A stretch of 64,000 nt of DNA from an endosymbiont of Lamellibrachia barhami (GTDB lineage: Bacteria > Pseudomonadota > Gammaproteobacteria > Chromatiales > Chromatiaceae): positions 3,556,492-3,620,491 of the forward strand of contig NZ_JAAVSH020000001.1 of NCBI RefSeq assembly GCF_011947365.2, given 5' to 3'. The position numbers were made by a program, and so were the translations under genes. Below, in pieces: positions 40,412 to 48,050 of the stretch; position 1 is the first letter of the stretch, and every line of letters begins with the position of its first letter. The notes below the pieces were generated by a model. It was not told the origin of the DNA and did no database searches. It saw nothing but the letters and a program-made list of their open reading frames with translations.

Positions 40412-40807
40412 ATGGCGAAGAAAAAAACCGCCAAAAAGAAGGCCGCTGTAAAGCGTAAAGTTTCCACCACAAAGAAAGTAGCTGCCAAGAAAAAAGCATC
40501 TACCAGGAAAAAGTCGGCAGCAAAAAAGATCGTCTCAAAGAAAAAGGTAGTCACTAAGAAGAAGACAGTAAAGAAGAGGGCCTCCAAGAAAAAGGTTGCT
40601 GCCAAAAAGAAGACCGTAAAGAAGAGAGCCGCCAAGAAAAAGGTTGTTGCCAAAAAGAAGACAGTAAAGAAAAGAGCCGCCAAGAAAAAGGTTGTTGCCA
40701 AAAAGAAGACAGTAAAGAAAAGAGCCGCCAAGAAAAAGGTTGCTGCCAAGAAACAAGCAGCTCGGCCACGCAAGGTCACGCCACGCAAAAAGGTCACCCA
40801 AAAATAG
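40412..40807 (+). CDS. Histone H1-like Lys/Ala-rich protein
   Basis: A 131-residue protein made almost only of K, A, V, T and R, without a folded domain; it resembles the C-terminal tail of histone H1 and AlgP/Hc-like bacterial proteins. The central part is a tandem repeat of the 16-residue unit AKKKVVAKKKTVKKRA, more than three copies, also nearly identical as 48-base DNA repeats. GGAGG lies 7 bases before the ATG. It probably binds DNA or RNA through charge alone; copy number of the unit is likely to vary between strains. Confidence 0.88.
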   Translation: MAKKKTAKKKAAVKRKVSTTKKVAAKKKASTRKKSAAKKIVSKKKVVTKKKTVKKRASKKKVAAKKKTVKKRAAKKKVVAKKKTVKKRAAKKKVVAKKKTVKKRAAKKKVAAKKQAARPRKVTPRKKVTQK

Positions 40808-40828
40808 GGTCGATCTGATCACCACCTA

Positions 40829-40862
40829 AAAAAACGCCCCATGAATCATGGGGCGTTTTTTA
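40829..40862 (+). terminator. Bidirectional terminator between the histone-like gene and ilvA
   Basis: AAAAACGCCCCATG-AAT-CATGGGGCGTTTTT: a perfect palindrome with A and T runs on both sides, able to stop both convergent genes. Confidence 0.93.
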
Positions 40863-40882
40863 CTTCCCTGCAAAAAACCGCG

Positions 40883-42403
40883 TCAGTCCACACCCGCAAA
40901 GAGTTGATATGCCGGATTATCGCTCTCTTCCCAAAAGGTGTAACCCAGGTCTTTCAGCATTTTCCTGAAATCACCTTTTTCACCCACTGGAATCTGTATA
41001 CCCATCAGTACACGTCCATAGGCTGAACCGTGATTTCGATAGTGGAACAAACTGATGTTCCAGCGTTTGCCAATATTGGACAGAAAATAGAGTAATGCAC
41101 CAGGGCGCTCGGGAAATTCAAACCGCACCAGCATCTCGTTTTCAACACCCTTGGCATGGCCGCCCACCATATAGCGAATGTGCAGTTTAGCGGTTTCATT
41201 ATCGGTCATGTCGACAATGGGATAGGATTTCTTCTCGAACCTGGCGACCAACTCCTCTCTCTCCCGATCCCCGTCACTCAACTCCACACCGACGAATATC
41301 TGTGCAGTGCGGTCACTGGCATAACGATAGTTGAACTCAGTGATACTGCGTTTGCCTATTACTTTGCAAAACCGATGAAAGCTTCCCGGCCGCTCAGGAA
41401 TCTGCACTGCAAAAAGCGCCTCTCTTCTTTCGCCGAATTCCGCGCGTTCAGCAACATGGCGCAGACGGTCAAAATTGATATTGGCGCCGCTCTCTATGGC
41501 GATCAGATCGGTCCCTTTGATTCCTTCACGCTGCACATATTTTTTCAGACCCGCAACAGACAATGCACCGGCAGGCTCGGCAATCGTTCTCGTGTCATCA
41601 AAAACGTCCTTTATCGCAGCACATATCTCATCTGCATTGACCAGGATCACCTCATCCACAAGCTTGCGGGCCACACGAAAACTCTCTTTTCCTATCTGCC
41701 TGACCGCCACGCCATCTGCAAATATTCCCACCTGCTTAAGTTTGACCCGGCGCCCAGCCTCCATCGCCCGATAGAGCGTAGGCGCGTCATCCGGCTCAAC
41801 ACCGATAATCTTCACCTCGGGCCGTACATATTTAACATAGGACGCGATCCCCGCAATCAACCCGCCACCGCCCACCGGAACAAAGATTGCCAGCGGGGGC
41901 TCCGGATGCTGCCGCAACAACTCCATCCCAATCGTGCCCTGACCCGCAATCACCTCCGGATCATCAAAGGGATGAATGTAGGTCAGCCCCTTCTCCTCCG
42001 CCAACTTCTGGGAGTGCGCATAGGCTTCATCATAGGAGTCTCCGAACAATACAATCTTGGCACCAAGATTACGCACCGACTGTACTTTGATGGGCGGTGT
42101 CGTACGCGGCATAACAATAAGCGCCTGAATCTTCAGCTTGCGGGCCGACAGAGCAACACCCTGGGCATGATTACCGGCAGATGCAGCAATGATCCCCTTC
42201 TCCCTCGCCTCCGGCGAAAGACTCTGAATCTTGTTATAGGCCCCCCTCAACTTGAATGAGAATACAGGCTGCAGATCCTCCCGCTTCAAAAAGATCCGAT
42301 TCTCCATCCTTGCAGAGAGCAGCGGCGCATAATCCAGAGGCGTCTCATGCGCCACGTCGTAGACCCGCGCGCGGAGGATTTTTTCTATATAACGCTGTGG
42401 CAT
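40883..42403 (-). CDS. ilvA: Threonine ammonia-lyase, biosynthetic
   Basis: A 506-residue PLP enzyme making 2-oxobutanoate for isoleucine. The PLP lysine lies in VFSFKLRGAYNKI; the glycine-rich phosphate loop is VGGGGLIAGIASY. Two C-terminal ACT-like domains (FAVQIPERPGSFHRFCKVIG and VRFEFPERPGALLYFLSNIG) mark the isoleucine-feedback-regulated type. ATG 42403 gives a length close to E. coli IlvA (514). Confidence 0.96.
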   Translation of the reverse strand: MPQRYIEKILRARVYDVAHETPLDYAPLLSARMENRIFLKREDLQPVFSFKLRGAYNKIQSLSPEAREKGIIAASAGNHAQGVALSARKLKIQALIVMPRTTPPIKVQSVRNLGAKIVLFGDSYDEAYAHSQKLAEEKGLTYIHPFDDPEVIAGQGTIGMELLRQHPEPPLAIFVPVGGGGLIAGIASYVKYVRPEVKIIGVEPDDAPTLYRAMEAGRRVKLKQVGIFADGVAVRQIGKESFRVARKLVDEVILVNADEICAAIKDVFDDTRTIAEPAGALSVAGLKKYVQREGIKGTDLIAIESGANINFDRLRHVAERAEFGERREALFAVQIPERPGSFHRFCKVIGKRSITEFNYRYASDRTAQIFVGVELSDGDREREELVARFEKKSYPIVDMTDNETAKLHIRYMVGGHAKGVENEMLVRFEFPERPGALLYFLSNIGKRWNISLFHYRNHGSAYGRVLMGIQIPVGEKGDFRKMLKDLGYTFWEESDNPAYQLFAGVD

Positions 42404-42564
42404 TATTCTATTCCAATGTGAGATTGCCGCACCTGACATCAAAGAGGTGCATCGGTATGATAACCCCCAAAATCCGATAAACGTTAGATAATATCGACAA
42501 AGCAGGCAATCGGGCTTCTAATCCGAATCCCCAAGCTTGCAGTCGATAGCAAAGGAGTTAGCGC

Positions 42565-43224
42565 ATGAATGCAGACGAAATGAAAAAAATGGCCGCAGAG
42601 GCCGCGCTGGAGTATGTCGATGGCGGCATCGTCGGTGTGGGTACCGGTTCAACGGTCAACCATTTCATCGACTACCTGGCCACCATCAAGCATAAAATCG
42701 ATGGCGCGGTTTCAAGTTCCGAAGTTTCGACCGAACGCATGAAGAGCCACGGCATTCCGGTAATGGATCTTAACGTAGCGGGGGAGCTGGATATCTATGT
42801 GGATGGCGCAGATGAAGCGGATCACAATCTGGCGCTCATCAAGGGCGGTGGTGGCGCGCTGACCCGCGAGAAGATCATCGCGGGCGCCAGCAGAAAGTTT
42901 GTCTGCATCGCAGACGGCAGCAAACTGGTGGACATACTGGGCAAGTTCCCACTGCCGGTGGAGGTCATCCCCATGGCCCGCAGCCATGTGGCACGCCAGC
43001 TGGTCAAACTTGGCGGCACCCCGGTCTGGCGTGAAGACTTCATTACCGACAACGGAAATGTCATCCTGGATGTTCACAATCTGGAGATCATGAAACCCAT
43101 CGAGATGGAGAACCGCATCAACGCCATCGCCGGCGTGGTCACCACCGGTCTCTTTGCCATGCGTGGCGCTGATGTGTTGATCCTGGGCACCGAGGATGGC
43201 GTCAAGACAGTGCTGCCCAAATAA
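42565..43224 (+). CDS. rpiA: Ribose-5-phosphate isomerase A
   Basis: 219 residues, the length of E. coli RpiA. It interconverts ribose-5-P and ribulose-5-P. Motifs: [15 protein letters not shown] (phosphate loop), [25 protein letters not shown] (catalytic Asp and Glu) and [18 protein letters not shown] precedes the ATG. Divergent from ilvA. Confidence 0.97.
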   Translation: MNADEMKKMAAEAALEYVDGGIVGVGTGSTVNHFIDYLATIKHKIDGAVSSSEVSTERMKSHGIPVMDLNVAGELDIYVDGADEADHNLALIKGGGGALTREKIIAGASRKFVCIADGSKLVDILGKFPLPVEVIPMARSHVARQLVKLGGTPVWREDFITDNGNVILDVHNLEIMKPIEMENRINAIAGVVTTGLFAMRGADVLILGTEDGVKTVLPK

Positions 43225-43262
43225 GAGGGCCGAGGTTGATAGGGCCGAGGGCCGAGGATCTA
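43225..43262. repeat. GGGCCGA heptad-type repeat after rpiA
   Basis: Three copies of AGGGCCGAGG, two of them in direct tandem at seven-base spacing. The same word recurs at 46229, 46445, 46845 and 50096. Confidence 0.85.
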
Positions 43263-43273
43263 AATTGGGGTGG

Positions 43274-44066
43274 ATCTAAATTGGGGTCAGACTCGAATTA
43301 GTCACGTGTGCTCCTAGGTCTTCCTCTAGGCCTCGGTGCCGCACGCCGACCTGTTAACTTTTCAATCTTTTCACGAAAGCGGTCATTGCCCATCGCCCAG
43401 CCTTTGTTGGTTGATGCCCGAATAACCTCAAGATCTGATTTTCCGATACCTGCCTGAAAAAGCAGACAATATGCGGACTGCCTGTCAGCTTCACTATCTC
43501 CCAGATGACGGTACAAATCATGCGGCTTTAGCAGCTTGTTTATATTTCCAAAGGCATTACTGGCATAACTTGACCAAGGGTATTTTTGGGGATGGTCGAC
43601 CATTCCTGTACGCACTGGATTGAGTTCAATATAGCGCATACAGGTCAACAGATAGTGGTCGCTGTCGATAAGCGTAGCCTTATAACGTCCCTCCCATAAG
43701 GTGCCCGTACGTTTGTAACGGTAGTTGAAATATTGAACATATCTGCGGCCAACTGATTGCAGAGTCTTGGGAATGCTGACCTCTGCTTCAGGACTAGCCA
43801 GTAGATGCACATGATTTGTCATCAAGACATAGGCATGAACCGTGAGTTCATGGAGCTTTGCGGCCTCTTGCAGACAATCCAGATAGAAATGGTAGTCATC
43901 GCTTGCCGCAAAGATCGGCTCACGATTATTTCCCCGCTGGATGATGTGCTGAGCCTGACCTTTGACAAAGTAACGAGGAAGACGTGCCATGATATCTGCT
44001 TCCGTGCAAATAAAATAAAGAGTCTAACAGAGGTTCTGTCTTAATTCTTAATTCGAGTCTGACCCC
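43274..44066 (-). mobile_element. RAYT element with terminal inverted repeats
   Basis: GGGGTCAGACTCGAATTA (43274-43291) and its inverse AATTCGAGTCTGACCCC (44049-44065) bracket the Y1 transposase gene. The left end also has a doubled ATCTAAATTGGGGT word. The unit is about 790 bases, with no other gene inside. Confidence 0.8.
43298..43990 (-). CDS. REP-associated tyrosine transposase (RAYT, Y1 family)
   Basis: A 230-residue HUH single-strand transposase. The start MARLPRYFVKGQAQHIIQRGNN and the HUH motif VLMTNHVHLLASP are typical, with the catalytic tyrosine in the YVQYFNYRYKRTGTLWEGRYK helix. The C-terminal part RYIELNPVRTGMVDHPQKYPWSSY marks the RAYT group. The gene appears intact. Such proteins act on REP-type palindromes; whether this one mobilises the CGCTACGCTT family or only its own GGGGTC-ended units is unknown. 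Confidence 0.93.
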   Translation of the reverse strand: MARLPRYFVKGQAQHIIQRGNNREPIFAASDDYHFYLDCLQEAAKLHELTVHAYVLMTNHVHLLASPEAEVSIPKTLQSVGRRYVQYFNYRYKRTGTLWEGRYKATLIDSDHYLLTCMRYIELNPVRTGMVDHPQKYPWSSYASNAFGNINKLLKPHDLYRHLGDSEADRQSAYCLLFQAGIGKSDLEVIRASTNKGWAMGNDRFREKIEKLTGRRAAPRPRGRPRSTRD

Positions 44067-44121
44067 ATTAGTCTTGGGTTTGCCTCTTTCTTTCAGGGGG
44101 CCGTGTAGCTATGGGGCAAGC

Positions 44122-44968
44122 ATCGAAGTAGGGTGAGAATACTACCCGCCTCATCCCTCTCACAGAGAACAAGCCGTACAGTGGACCACGTATACGGCTC
44201 CGCAAACCAGGTATCTGAATGCTTTGGGGCAAATACTAATGAGTACTGGCCATATCCACCAGCACAACTCCTCACGAAGCCAGCGGTTTTGGCATGGCAA
44301 AACTGGCTAAGGTTTGACCGCCAACTATGCATCGGACAAACTTAAACGTTGGCTTTGTAGCGCCTTGCTTCAACCTTCGGTACAACCGTTCGGCTTCTTC
44401 CATATTTCAGTTGCGGATGCGTGATCGCCGTCGTATTTGTGTACTTCGTTCAGTTACGTATTGCTCTTCGCATCTCATGCCAGCTTTTGGCTGTCACAAG
44501 CCCACTGAACCTCCGTCAGTGGTCATTCCGGTTTTCTCCTCCACACTGTTACCAGGCTTCACAGGCCGGAACTTCATCACTACTACGAGCTCATCTGCCA
44601 CACCTCCACACTTAAACATCTTGGTCTCCACTCTTGATAGTGAGCCTTGAAAACAAGGACTGTGAGCTTCCCCGTTACTACAGCTCCCGGTAAGCAGCAT
44701 GCATCCTGCAACACACCACAGGCCTGATGACCATTATTGGGCTTCGCCCTATTTCTGAAGCTGACCCACCTGTTGTGCCGACCAGGTTCACTTGCGTTAT
44801 GTAATAAAGCACTTCCTATGGCTTCCTTCAGACCCAGCCGTTACCAGCTACGCCCTTGCCAATCGGATTGTCTTCCCTCGATCGGGGTGACGCCTCTTCT
44901 TCAGAGGGCGGGTTTGCCTACTTCGCAGAACGACAAAAACAGAGACGAGGCCCCGTCTTCTTCCTCAC
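44122..44968 (-). mobile_element. Group II intron relic lacking reverse transcriptase
   Basis: A region of about 850 bases without credible genes, but with group II intron features on the reverse strand. Near 44968 is GTGAG, a possible 5' end. The interior has CGAAGTAGGCAAACCCG, CTGAAGGAAGCC, and the CAAGAGTGGAGACCAAGATG type of sequence seen before intron ORFs. A domain-V-like hairpin GAGCCGTATACG...GTACGGC (about 44201-44173), a domain-VI-like stem GGATGAGGCGGGTAG... and a 3' end CCCTACTTCGAT near 44122 follow. No reverse-transcriptase frame is present. The domain V match is imperfect (a few extra bases), so it may be inactive. It begins 11 bases after the porin stop, where a terminator would be expected. 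Confidence 0.6.
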
Positions 44969-44979
44969 TAAAGTAAGAC

Positions 44980-45948
44980 TTAGAAGTTGTGGCTCAGCTG
45001 CAGAGAGATAACGCTGCTGTCGGTGCTTGGTGCACCAGCTGCGTCGTCTACGTCACGAGCATTGTAGAGAACCTGTGCATCGGTACGCTTGCTGAAGCTG
45101 AACTGGTAGCCAATAGCATAAGTATCGAAGTCGGTACCTGCGGTGTTGTCGAAGTCAGCAGAACCGTACATGCCCTTGATGCGGTGCATGCCCATGTCGT
45201 ATGCGCCAGACAGCTGGTAGGTTGCCTTGTCGTCATTGGCAACGCCGCCGATGTCGGAACGCGTCTCGTAAACACCGGTCACGCTGATGTTGTTCCAACC
45301 CAAAACGCCGCCGCCGATGCGGAACTGAGTCTCGTTCTCAGCAGGTGCGCCGAAGTTGTCTTCATCAAGCTGCTCGTAAGCGATGGCACCGTAGAAAGGG
45401 CCGTTGCTGTACATACCAGCGATGGAGTAAGCATCCTGGAAGTCTTCGGTGGCCAGAGTCTGAACGACTGCACCAGCAAGGGTGAGACCGGAGAAAGAGG
45501 GAGAGATGTATGCAATGGCACCATCAACGCGACGATCCATGAACAGGTTGGTGTGGTTGCCGCCCTGATCGTAGTCAGCAGCGGTATCTGCGAACAGATC
45601 CAGCTTGCCGGTGGACATCTTCAGAGGAGTGTCGTGACGACCGGCAACAGCGGTACCGAAACCACCAGCCAAGCCGACGAAAGCGTTACGACCAGACCAG
45701 TTGAATGCAGAACCTGCAGCCATGCCGAACTCCATCTGGTAGATGGCTTTCAGGCCGTTGCCCAGATCTTCGGAACCCTTGATACCAAGACGGGAAGCTT
45801 GATCCTGCATGCCCCAGGAATCAAGACCATTGTCGACATCCCACTTGTCAGAAGCGACACGAACCTTACCGTAGATGGTGGAATCAGCCATGGCAGCCGC
45901 AGGGGCAATCAGAGCAGCAGCAATTGCGAAAGAAAGGATTTTCTTCAT
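44980..45948 (-). CDS. Gram-negative trimeric porin
   Basis: A 322-residue outer-membrane porin. A clear signal peptide (MKKILSFAIAAALIAPAAAMA-DS) is followed by amphipathic beta strands with the porin opening STIYGKVRVAS, SRLGIKGSEDLGNGLKAIYQMEFG and GTAVAGRHDTPLK. The protein ends in a phenylalanine (LSHNF), the signal for BAM insertion. Codon choice is strongly biased, as in abundant proteins. ATG 45948 has TTGGAG upstream; earlier starts would precede the signal peptide. Confidence 0.95.
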   Translation of the reverse strand: MKKILSFAIAAALIAPAAAMADSTIYGKVRVASDKWDVDNGLDSWGMQDQASRLGIKGSEDLGNGLKAIYQMEFGMAAGSAFNWSGRNAFVGLAGGFGTAVAGRHDTPLKMSTGKLDLFADTAADYDQGGNHTNLFMDRRVDGAIAYISPSFSGLTLAGAVVQTLATEDFQDAYSIAGMYSNGPFYGAIAYEQLDEDNFGAPAENETQFRIGGGVLGWNNISVTGVYETRSDIGGVANDDKATYQLSGAYDMGMHRIKGMYGSADFDNTAGTDFDTYAIGYQFSFSKRTDAQVLYNARDVDDAAGAPSTDSSVISLQLSHNF

Positions 45949-45998
45949 TTTTAAAAAACTCCAATGAGTTAGAGATGAATTCTGTACGTTCGCTGGCA

Positions 45999-46027
45999 AT
46001 ACTAGATAAGCCAGCGCTGCATTGCAA
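45999..46027 (-). promoter_or_regulatory. Sigma-70 promoter of the porin gene
   Basis: Reverse strand: TTGCAA (46027-46022), 17-base spacer, TAGTAT (46004-45999). Start near 45992 gives a leader of about 44 bases. Confidence 0.65.
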
Positions 46028-46228
46028 GTCTTTTTTGTAAAAAAATCACATGTGGTAATTTTGTTGCAAAAAAAATACACCTCACATAGGACAGGCAATT
46101 AAAATGCGGCAATTCCGTTAGTTACCATCATTTCCTCGAATTCCCAATAAAATTCAACCAACAACATTTAACCATCTGCAGGTAAATTATTGTCTCAGAG
46201 ACTCGAAATATAGGAGTAGTGACATAAA

Positions 46229-46318
46229 GAAAACAGGGCCGAGGATTTAAGGGCCAAGGGATAAGGGATAAGGTGGCGGTCCTCGGCCCTAGGCCCTATC
46301 AACCTCGGCCCTGTTTTT
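46229..46318. repeat. Inverted repeat of the GGGCCGAGG family
   Basis: AAACAGGGCCGAGG and its inverse CCTCGGCCCTGTTT flank decayed heptads (AGGGATA twice in tandem). It lies between the porin promoter and the tRNA terminator. Nothing else is recognised in the 46028-46330 gap. Confidence 0.8.
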
Positions 46319-46330
46319 TGGCCCTAAAAC

Positions 46331-46356
46331 AAAAAACCCGCCGAAGCGGGTTTTTT
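46331..46356 (-). terminator. Terminator of tRNA-Gln
   Basis: AAAAAACCCGC-CGAA-GCGGGTTTTTT; on the reverse strand CCCGCTTCGGCGGG followed by six T, directly after the tRNA. Confidence 0.92.
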
Positions 46357-46360
46357 ATTT

Positions 46361-46434
46361 TGGCTGGGGATAGAGGACTCGAACCTCTACAAACGGAGTC
46401 AGAGTCCGTTGTCCTGCCATTAGACGAATCCCCA
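46361..46434 (-). tRNA. tRNA-Gln (anticodon CUG)
   Basis: 74 bases with encoded CCA. Acceptor TGGGGAT pairs with ATCCCCA, the D arm is TCTAATGGCAGGA, the anticodon arm ACGGA-CTCTGAC-TCCGT reads CUG, and the T arm is AGAGGTTCGAGTCCTCT. Confidence 0.97.
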
Positions 46435-46442
46435 ATTTTCTT

Positions 46443-46875
46443 TAGGGCCTAGGGCCGAGGATCTCCACCTTGGCCCTCTCTACCGGCACTTCGCTCAAAA
46501 TAAACGATTAGCCCGTATACCATCTTTGAAATCTGTATGATTTCTTCGGATTTTTCAAGGCCGATTTCACGATCAATCAGATCTGACTCGATGCCGATCA
46601 GAATTTGTGTCCAGGCCTCATAGCTGGAAGCCTTTGCAATCCGAAGGAAGTGAATGCGCTCTTTGACTGATTCCCGCCCATAACCTTCAGCTATGTTTGA
46701 GGCTATGGAAAGCGCCGATCTTCCCAACTGATCCCTGAAGCCAAAATTGGCACAGCCACCAATCAGTTTGTAAATATCTGCTGAGAGCCGACAAGCCCTC
46801 TTCCATACATCGAGGCTTATCAGGGCATCCATGCCCGCCTCCTAGGCCCTCGGCCCTTAAAACCTCGGCCCTATT
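46443..46875 (-). mobile_element. Four-helix-bundle gene cassette bracketed by GGGCCGAGG heptad repeats
   Basis: The gene at 46449-46832 is flanked by AGGGCCTAGGGCCGAGGA (46444) on one side and, inverted, CCTAGGCCCTCGGCCC and CCTCGGCCCT (46841-46873) on the other. The repeat contributes to the Shine-Dalgarno (AGGAGG adjoining GGGCCT) at one end and encodes the last residues and TAG at the other. The unit looks like an insertion between tRNA-Gln and rpsI. Confidence 0.55.
46449..46832 (-). CDS. Four-helix-bundle protein (S23 / Avd-like family)
   Basis: A 127-residue helical protein of the S23 / Avd-like four-helix-bundle family: LDVWKRACRLSADIYKLI, FRDQLGRSALSIASNIAEGYGRES, FLRIAKASSYEAWTQILIGIESDLI and SKMVYGLIVYF are its four helices. 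Related proteins are encoded in 23S rRNA intervening sequences and act as RNA/RT accessory proteins in retroelements; the free-standing ones have no known function. The last residues (GGDPRP) and stop come from the flanking repeat. AGGAGG lies five bases before the ATG. Confidence 0.9.
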   Translation of the reverse strand: MDALISLDVWKRACRLSADIYKLIGGCANFGFRDQLGRSALSIASNIAEGYGRESVKERIHFLRIAKASSYEAWTQILIGIESDLIDREIGLEKSEEIIQISKMVYGLIVYFERSAGREGQGGDPRP

Positions 46876-46876
46876 T

Positions 46877-47266
46877 TTATCGTTTGGAGAACTGAGGACG
46901 CTTGCGCGCCTTGTGCAGACCGACTTTCTTACGCTCGACCTCACGGGCATCACGAGTCAGGAATCCGGCTTTGCGCAGACCAACATGCAGCGACTCGTCA
47001 TATAGATCAAGGGCACGCGCTATGCCGTGACGAATGGCGCCTGCCTGACCAGTGGTGCCGCCACCTTTTACGGTGACCTTGATATCAACCTTGTCGAGTG
47101 TTGCGGTGACGTCCAGCGGCTGACGCACGACCATACGCGCTGTTTCACGGCCAAAATATTCGTCCAGAGGACGATTATTGACAACGATGCTGCCGCTGCC
47201 GGAGGTCAGGAAGACCCGGGCTGCTGAGCTTTTGCGGCGGCCGGTGCTGTAATGAATATCTGCCAT
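46877..47266 (-). CDS. rpsI: 30S ribosomal protein uS9
   Basis: 129 residues, a standard S9: [15 protein letters not shown] at the start, [19 protein letters not shown], and the basic C-terminal tail ending RKRPQFSKR that reaches P-site tRNA. Follows rplM by 25 bases in the usual rplM-rpsI operon. Confidence 0.98.
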   Translation of the reverse strand: MADIHYSTGRRKSSAARVFLTSGSGSIVVNNRPLDEYFGRETARMVVRQPLDVTATLDKVDIKVTVKGGGTTGQAGAIRHGIARALDLYDESLHVGLRKAGFLTRDAREVERKKVGLHKARKRPQFSKR

Positions 47267-47291
47267 CGGTTTTACCTGATGAAAATGGTGA

Positions 47292-47720
47292 TCAGATGTC
47301 CAGCGGCTGAGGCTGCTGGGCCTGATGAGTGTGTTCGGGACCTACAAAGACGCGCAGCTTCTTGAACATGGCGCGACCCAGAGGATTCTTAGGCATCATG
47401 CCCTTGACGGCATGCTGAATCACCCGCTCCGGCGCCTTGTCCAACAGCTTTTCCAGGCTGATCGACTTGAGGTTGCCTATATAACCGGTGTGATGGTGAT
47501 ACATCTTGTCCGACATCTTGTTGCCGGTCACATGGATCTTCTCCGCGTTGATTACCACGATGTAATCCCCGGTATCCACATGAGGGGTATATTCAGGCTT
47601 ATGCTTACCGCGCAGGCGGCGCGCAATTTCGCTGGAGAGGCGACCGAGGGTCTTGTCGGTTGCGTCCACGAGGTACCAGGTGCGGCGTACCTCAGCCGGT
47701 TTTGCACTAACGGTTGTCAT
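47292..47720 (-). CDS. rplM: 50S ribosomal protein uL13
   Basis: 142 residues as in E. coli L13: [41 protein letters not shown] and [19 protein letters not shown] 47720 has TTGGAG upstream; an earlier frame start at 47735 is not needed. L13 represses its own operon in E. coli by binding the mRNA leader; a hairpin in that position is noted separately. Confidence 0.98.
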   Translation of the reverse strand: MTTVSAKPAEVRRTWYLVDATDKTLGRLSSEIARRLRGKHKPEYTPHVDTGDYIVVINAEKIHVTGNKMSDKMYHHHTGYIGNLKSISLEKLLDKAPERVIQHAVKGMMPKNPLGRAMFKKLRVFVGPEHTHQAQQPQPLDI

Positions 47721-47763
47721 ACCGAGTCGCTCCAATGGAGAACTATTATCGTCCGAAAAAGAC

Positions 47764-47810
47764 GGCGAATGGTACCGGATGATCCGACAGGAAACAAGAC
47801 CTCATTCGCC
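47764..47810 (-). promoter_or_regulatory. Leader hairpin upstream of rplM
   Basis: On the reverse strand GGCGAATG (47810-47803) can pair with CATTCGCC (47771-47764), with an inner CCGGATCATCCGG-like fold, 43 bases before the rplM start. A candidate site for L13 feedback control (inference). Confidence 0.45.
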
Positions 47811-47815
47811 GCCGG

Positions 47816-47914
47816 CAAAAAAAAAGCGCAACGGAGGACGTTGCGCTTAAATATAACCACCATTTTAGGAGGATGGAGGAGTACTGACACTCGCCATCGG
47901 CAGGTAATCAGTAT
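47816..47914 (-). ncRNA. Candidate small RNA with CUCC motifs upstream of rplM
   Basis: A complete promoter-to-terminator unit of about 100 bases with no reading frame. It starts near 47914 and ends in a strong terminator: AAGCGCAACG-TCCTC-CGTTGCGCTT followed by nine T (hairpin 47848-47824). The terminator loop (UCCUC) and the upstream single-stranded part (ACTCCTCCATCCTCCT) expose at least three CUCC/CCUCC words complementary to Shine-Dalgarno sequences. Such loops are the targeting sites of several known trans-acting small RNAs. It could also act as an attenuator of rplM-rpsI, which is downstream on the same strand. Confidence 0.6.
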
Positions 47915-47920
47915 GTTAGA

Positions 47921-47949
47921 ATTATCTGATATTATTATTGATATGTCAA
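47921..47949 (-). promoter_or_regulatory. Near-consensus sigma-70 promoter
   Basis: Reverse strand: TTGACA (47949-47944), exactly 17 bases, GATAAT (47926-47921), in an AT-rich setting. One base from consensus. It drives the candidate small RNA and, by read-through, possibly rplM-rpsI. Confidence 0.88.
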
Positions 47950-48050
47950 GCTCAGCGAGCAACCCGGCTAACATCTCTTTGGACTTTCCCCTCCGGGTCT
48001 GAAAAAATTGCGCCCTTCCCCGACAACACAATAAACCTTAATAAGAAGAG

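Noticed and set aside
40318-40797. Reverse-strand frame very rich in Phe and Leu
   Set aside because: It is the antisense of the Lys/Ala repeats of the histone-like gene.
44093-44700. Short reverse-strand frames of 79 and 68 codons, and a 43-codon frame near 44410-44280
   Set aside because: They lie inside the group II intron-like RNA and show no reverse-transcriptase or maturase motif.
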